From: Paracoccus fontiphilus
Lineage (GTDB): Bacteria; Pseudomonadota; Alphaproteobacteria; Rhodobacterales; Rhodobacteraceae
Reading direction: 5' to 3'
NCBI RefSeq assembly: GCF_017356265.1
Contig: NZ_JAFNAW010000005.1
Span: 49,287-113,286 of the forward strand
Length of the DNA stretch: 64,000 nt
Translations under genes and position numbers: made by a program
Shown here: in pieces, positions 62,179 through 64,000 of the stretch
Layout: every line of letters begins with the position of its first letter
How positions within the stretch are numbered: position 1 is the stretch's first letter
Notes under the pieces: model-generated
Told to the model about the DNA's origin: nothing
Seen by the model: the letters and a program-made list of their open reading frames with translations, nothing else
Database searches by the model: none

Positions 62179-62934
62179 CTAGTGGGACGGATGCAGCGCA
62201 TCCTTGAGGTAGACGCAGGTCAGGATGGTGAACACATAGGCCTGCACGAAGGCCACCAGCACCTCGAAGGCATACATGCCGACCACCGCGACAACCGCGA
62301 CCGGGGCGACGGCGGCGATGGCCGCGAAGCCCGCGAAGACCTTGATCACGGCATGGCCGGCGATCATGTTGCCCGCAAGTCGGATGGACAGGCTCAGCGG
62401 GCGGACGAAATAGCTGATGACCTCGATCACGGCCAGGATCGGGCGGACGGCCAGCGGCGCCGAGCGGATCCAGAACAGGTCAAGGAAATGCACGCCGTTC
62501 TTGACAAAGCCGATCACCGTCACGCCGACGATCACGGCCAGGGCCAGCACGCCCGTCACGGCGATGTGCGACGTCACCGTGAAGGCCATGGGCAGCAGGC
62601 CCAGCAGGTTGGCGAAGACGATGAACATGAACAGCGTCATGATGTAGGGGAAGTACTTCAGGCCGTCCTTGCCCGCGATGTCCGCGATCATCTTGTGGAC
62701 CATGCCATAGGCCATTTCCGCGACCGACTGGCCGCGCGTCGGAACGATGGCCCGCCCGCGCGAGCCCATCACCAGCAGGGCCAGGGTGGCCAGCACGATC
62801 ACGAACATCCACAGCGTCACGTTGGTGGGCGTGTACCAGTGAACCTCGCCGTCGCTGAACAGCGGGCGCACGATGAACTGATCCATCGGGTGGAAAGACA
62901 GGCCGGTTGCCTCGCCATGCGCTTCTGTCGCCAC
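62179..62934 (-). CDS. atpB: ATP synthase F0 subunit a (AtpB)
   Basis: A 251-residue membrane protein forming the proton half-channels. The essential Arg is in [15 protein letters not shown], and the C-terminal helix contains [20 protein letters not shown]. The start is assigned to a GTG (62934), since no ATG fits before [10 protein letters not shown]; an ATG sixteen codons further (before DQFIVRP) is less likely. The atpI stop is 2 bp upstream. Confidence 0.95.
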   Translation of the reverse strand: MATEAHGEATGLSFHPMDQFIVRPLFSDGEVHWYTPTNVTLWMFVIVLATLALLVMGSRGRAIVPTRGQSVAEMAYGMVHKMIADIAGKDGLKYFPYIMTLFMFIVFANLLGLLPMAFTVTSHIAVTGVLALAVIVGVTVIGFVKNGVHFLDLFWIRSAPLAVRPILAVIEVISYFVRPLSLSIRLAGNMIAGHAVIKVFAGFAAIAAVAPVAVVAVVGMYAFEVLVAFVQAYVFTILTCVYLKDALHPSH

Positions 62935-62936
62935 GA

Positions 62937-63284
62937 TCAATCCCTCTTGTCGCTCTCTGGCGGCGTGCCAGAGGTTCGGTTGATTTCGCCCGCGGTGCGC
63001 ATCATCGTCTTGATGCCGGCCGCAAGGCCGAAGAAGATGAACAGGATCATCAGGATCGGCGTGGTGCCGAGCAGATAATCCAGTCCGTAGCCAATCCCGA
63101 AACCCAGCCCAAGGCCGGACACGAGCTCGATCACCATACGCCAGGCAAGATTGGCCTGTTCGTACTTGCCCATCGGTCCGGGACCCTCGGGCTTGGAGGC
63201 CTTCTGCGCCAGCCGTTCCTCCAGTTCGCGCAGGCGGGCGGCATCCGCTTCCCTGTCCGCGTCGTTCCGGGGCCCTTCGGCCAT
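62937..63284 (-). CDS. atpI: ATP synthase protein I (AtpI)
   Basis: A 115-residue assembly protein encoded first in the F0 operon. A charged N-terminal half ([15 protein letters not shown]) is followed by two helices ([21 protein letters not shown] and [19 protein letters not shown]) that match the AtpI/F0F1-ATPase-subunit-I family. It helps in assembly of the c-ring. It is divergent from the ArsR regulator gene. Confidence 0.92.
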   Translation of the reverse strand: MAEGPRNDADREADAARLRELEERLAQKASKPEGPGPMGKYEQANLAWRMVIELVSGLGLGFGIGYGLDYLLGTTPILMILFIFFGLAAGIKTMMRTAGEINRTSGTPPESDKRD

Positions 63285-63442
63285 CTGTCACGCCCCCGTT
63301 ATCGGTTGCCGGGCTGTCTAGGGTGGATCCCTTCCCAAGTCAAGCAACTGGGATTCGCGTACAACCCGCTGAAAATTATTGCTTTTCCAAAGCGTTCGCT
63401 TTGGGCCTTCCGCTTGCATTCCCCCGGCGGGCCCGACATTAT

Positions 63443-63458
63443 TCAACCGCAAAGTTGA
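63443..63458. promoter_or_regulatory. Candidate ArsR operator
   Basis: TCAAC-CGCAAA-GTTGA is a perfect 5-bp inverted repeat with 6-bp spacer 33 bp upstream of the ArsR gene. A second hairpin, CCAAAGC-GTTC-GCTTTGG (63387-63404), lies further upstream. Binding is an inference from position. Confidence 0.35.
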
Positions 63459-63491
63459 CCATTCCGGCCGACCGCCCGCCACGGACATCCG

Positions 63492-63839
63492 ATGAACGCC
63501 CCCTCGCCCGACCGGCTGGACCTGATCTTCGCGGCCCTGGCCGATCCCACGCGCAGGCGCGTGCTGTCCATGCTGCTGGAGGACGACATGGCCGTCAGCG
63601 ACGTGGCGCAGCCCTTCGACATGAGCCTTGCGGCGATCTCGAAGCATCTCGCGGTGCTTGCGGCGGCGGGCCTGATCCGGCAGGAACGGCGGGGCCGGAT
63701 CACCTGGTGCAAGCTGGACCCGGACGGGATGCGCGCGGCCTCGGTCTGGATGCAGGGCTTCGGGCAGTTCGATCCCGTGGACCTCGACGATTTCGAACGC
63801 TTCCTGGAAGCCGAGCTGCAGGACTGGACCCGCGAATGA
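63492..63839 (+). CDS. ArsR family transcriptional regulator
   Basis: A 115-residue winged-helix repressor. The helix-turn-helix lies at about residues 32-55 (DDMAVSDVAQPFDMSLAAISKHLAVL), preceded by the typical ADPTRRRVLSML. No metal-binding Cys pair is present, so it is of the non-metal type. Its stop overlaps the following kinase start (ATGA), and it probably regulates that gene. Confidence 0.9.
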   Translation: MNAPSPDRLDLIFAALADPTRRRVLSMLLEDDMAVSDVAQPFDMSLAAISKHLAVLAAAGLIRQERRGRITWCKLDPDGMRAASVWMQGFGQFDPVDLDDFERFLEAELQDWTRE

Positions 63840-64000
63840 CACAACCGGACATCCTGTGCATCGGCGCGATGCTGTGGGACGTGATCGGCCGCGCGCCGCG
63901 CCGCATGGCGCCGGGCGCCGACGTGCCGGGCCGCATCCGCCACATTCCCGGCGGCGTGGCGCTGAACGTGGCGGTGGCCCTGGCCCGCTGGGGCCTGCGC
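63836..64000 (+). CDS. PfkB family sugar/nucleoside kinase, N-terminal fragment
   Basis: The first 55 codons of a kinase running off the right edge. MTQPDILCIGAMLWDVIGR is the PfkB N-terminal strand, and IPGGVALNVAVALARWG is the substrate-binding loop. The C-terminal active site is beyond the window. In relatives an ArsR regulator with a PfkB kinase often precedes pseudouridine-5'-phosphate glycosidase, so pseudouridine kinase is possible, but that gene is not visible. Confidence 0.75.
   Translation, partial: MTQPDILCIGAMLWDVIGRAPRRMAPGADVPGRIRHIPGGVALNVAVALARWGLR

Noticed and set aside
63387..63404. CCAAAGC-GTTC-GCTTTGG hairpin as a terminator
   Set aside because: It lies upstream of both divergent genes (atpI and the ArsR gene), so no gene ends there. 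It may be part of a promoter region.

Overview
The window is high-GC alphaproteobacterial chromosome and fits Rhodobacteraceae, most likely Paracoccus or a close relative. The evidence is an intact RcGTA-type gene transfer agent cluster, the bhc (beta-hydroxyaspartate cycle) genes, the urate hydroxylase PuuD in place of a soluble uricase, and ATP synthase genes in the alphaproteobacterial order atpI-B-E-G(b')-F. I saw no insertion sequence, integrase, CRISPR array or rRNA. Both ends cut through a gene, and no gene-free stretch exceeds about 280 bp.

Positions 1-21808 form a purine and glyoxylate metabolic island. Guanine deaminase (partial), xanthine dehydrogenase (xdhABC), a divergent LysR regulator, PuuD, 5-hydroxyisourate hydrolase, an 8-oxoguanine-deaminase-like amidohydrolase and an NCS2 permease come first. 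A complete bhcABCD operon with its divergent IclR-type regulator bhcR follows. After a secreted phytase-like beta-propeller protein come an AzgA-type purine permease, a PuuE-UraD fusion and (S)-ureidoglycine aminohydrolase. Purine breakdown by this route ends in glyoxylate, and the beta-hydroxyaspartate cycle converts two glyoxylates to oxaloacetate without losing carbon. The layout therefore suggests that purine-derived glyoxylate is fed into central metabolism from one locus.

Positions 21852-39786 are mostly housekeeping: an M32 carboxypeptidase, heme A synthase, a TrmJ-type RNA methyltransferase, a ThiE-like protein, purN-purM, a CAU-anticodon tRNA (probably Ile2), a small heat-shock gene with an RpoH-like promoter and a ROSE-like RNA thermometer, small DUF proteins, an MFS exporter, zapA with a coiled-coil partner, hisB-hisH, a Hint-domain protein behind a CtrA-type box, a UshA-like 5'-nucleotidase, pyrD and cysE.

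Positions 39853-54561 hold the gene transfer agent on the minus strand. It runs from small terminase to the 1294-residue host-specificity protein, has every expected structural gene intact, and is followed by a DUF2793 gene next to cysE. It has a structured intergenic region after the capsid gene. A candidate promoter, inverted repeat and intrinsic terminator lie before the first gene.

Positions 54838-64000 carry a coiled-coil protein of unknown function, mltG and fabF, a PfkB-type (adenosine) kinase, nth, an OmpA-family lipoprotein, the ATP synthase F0 operon, and an ArsR regulator overlapping the start of another PfkB kinase. A composite hairpin/CTTGG..CAAATATCC element recurs three times between co-directional genes.
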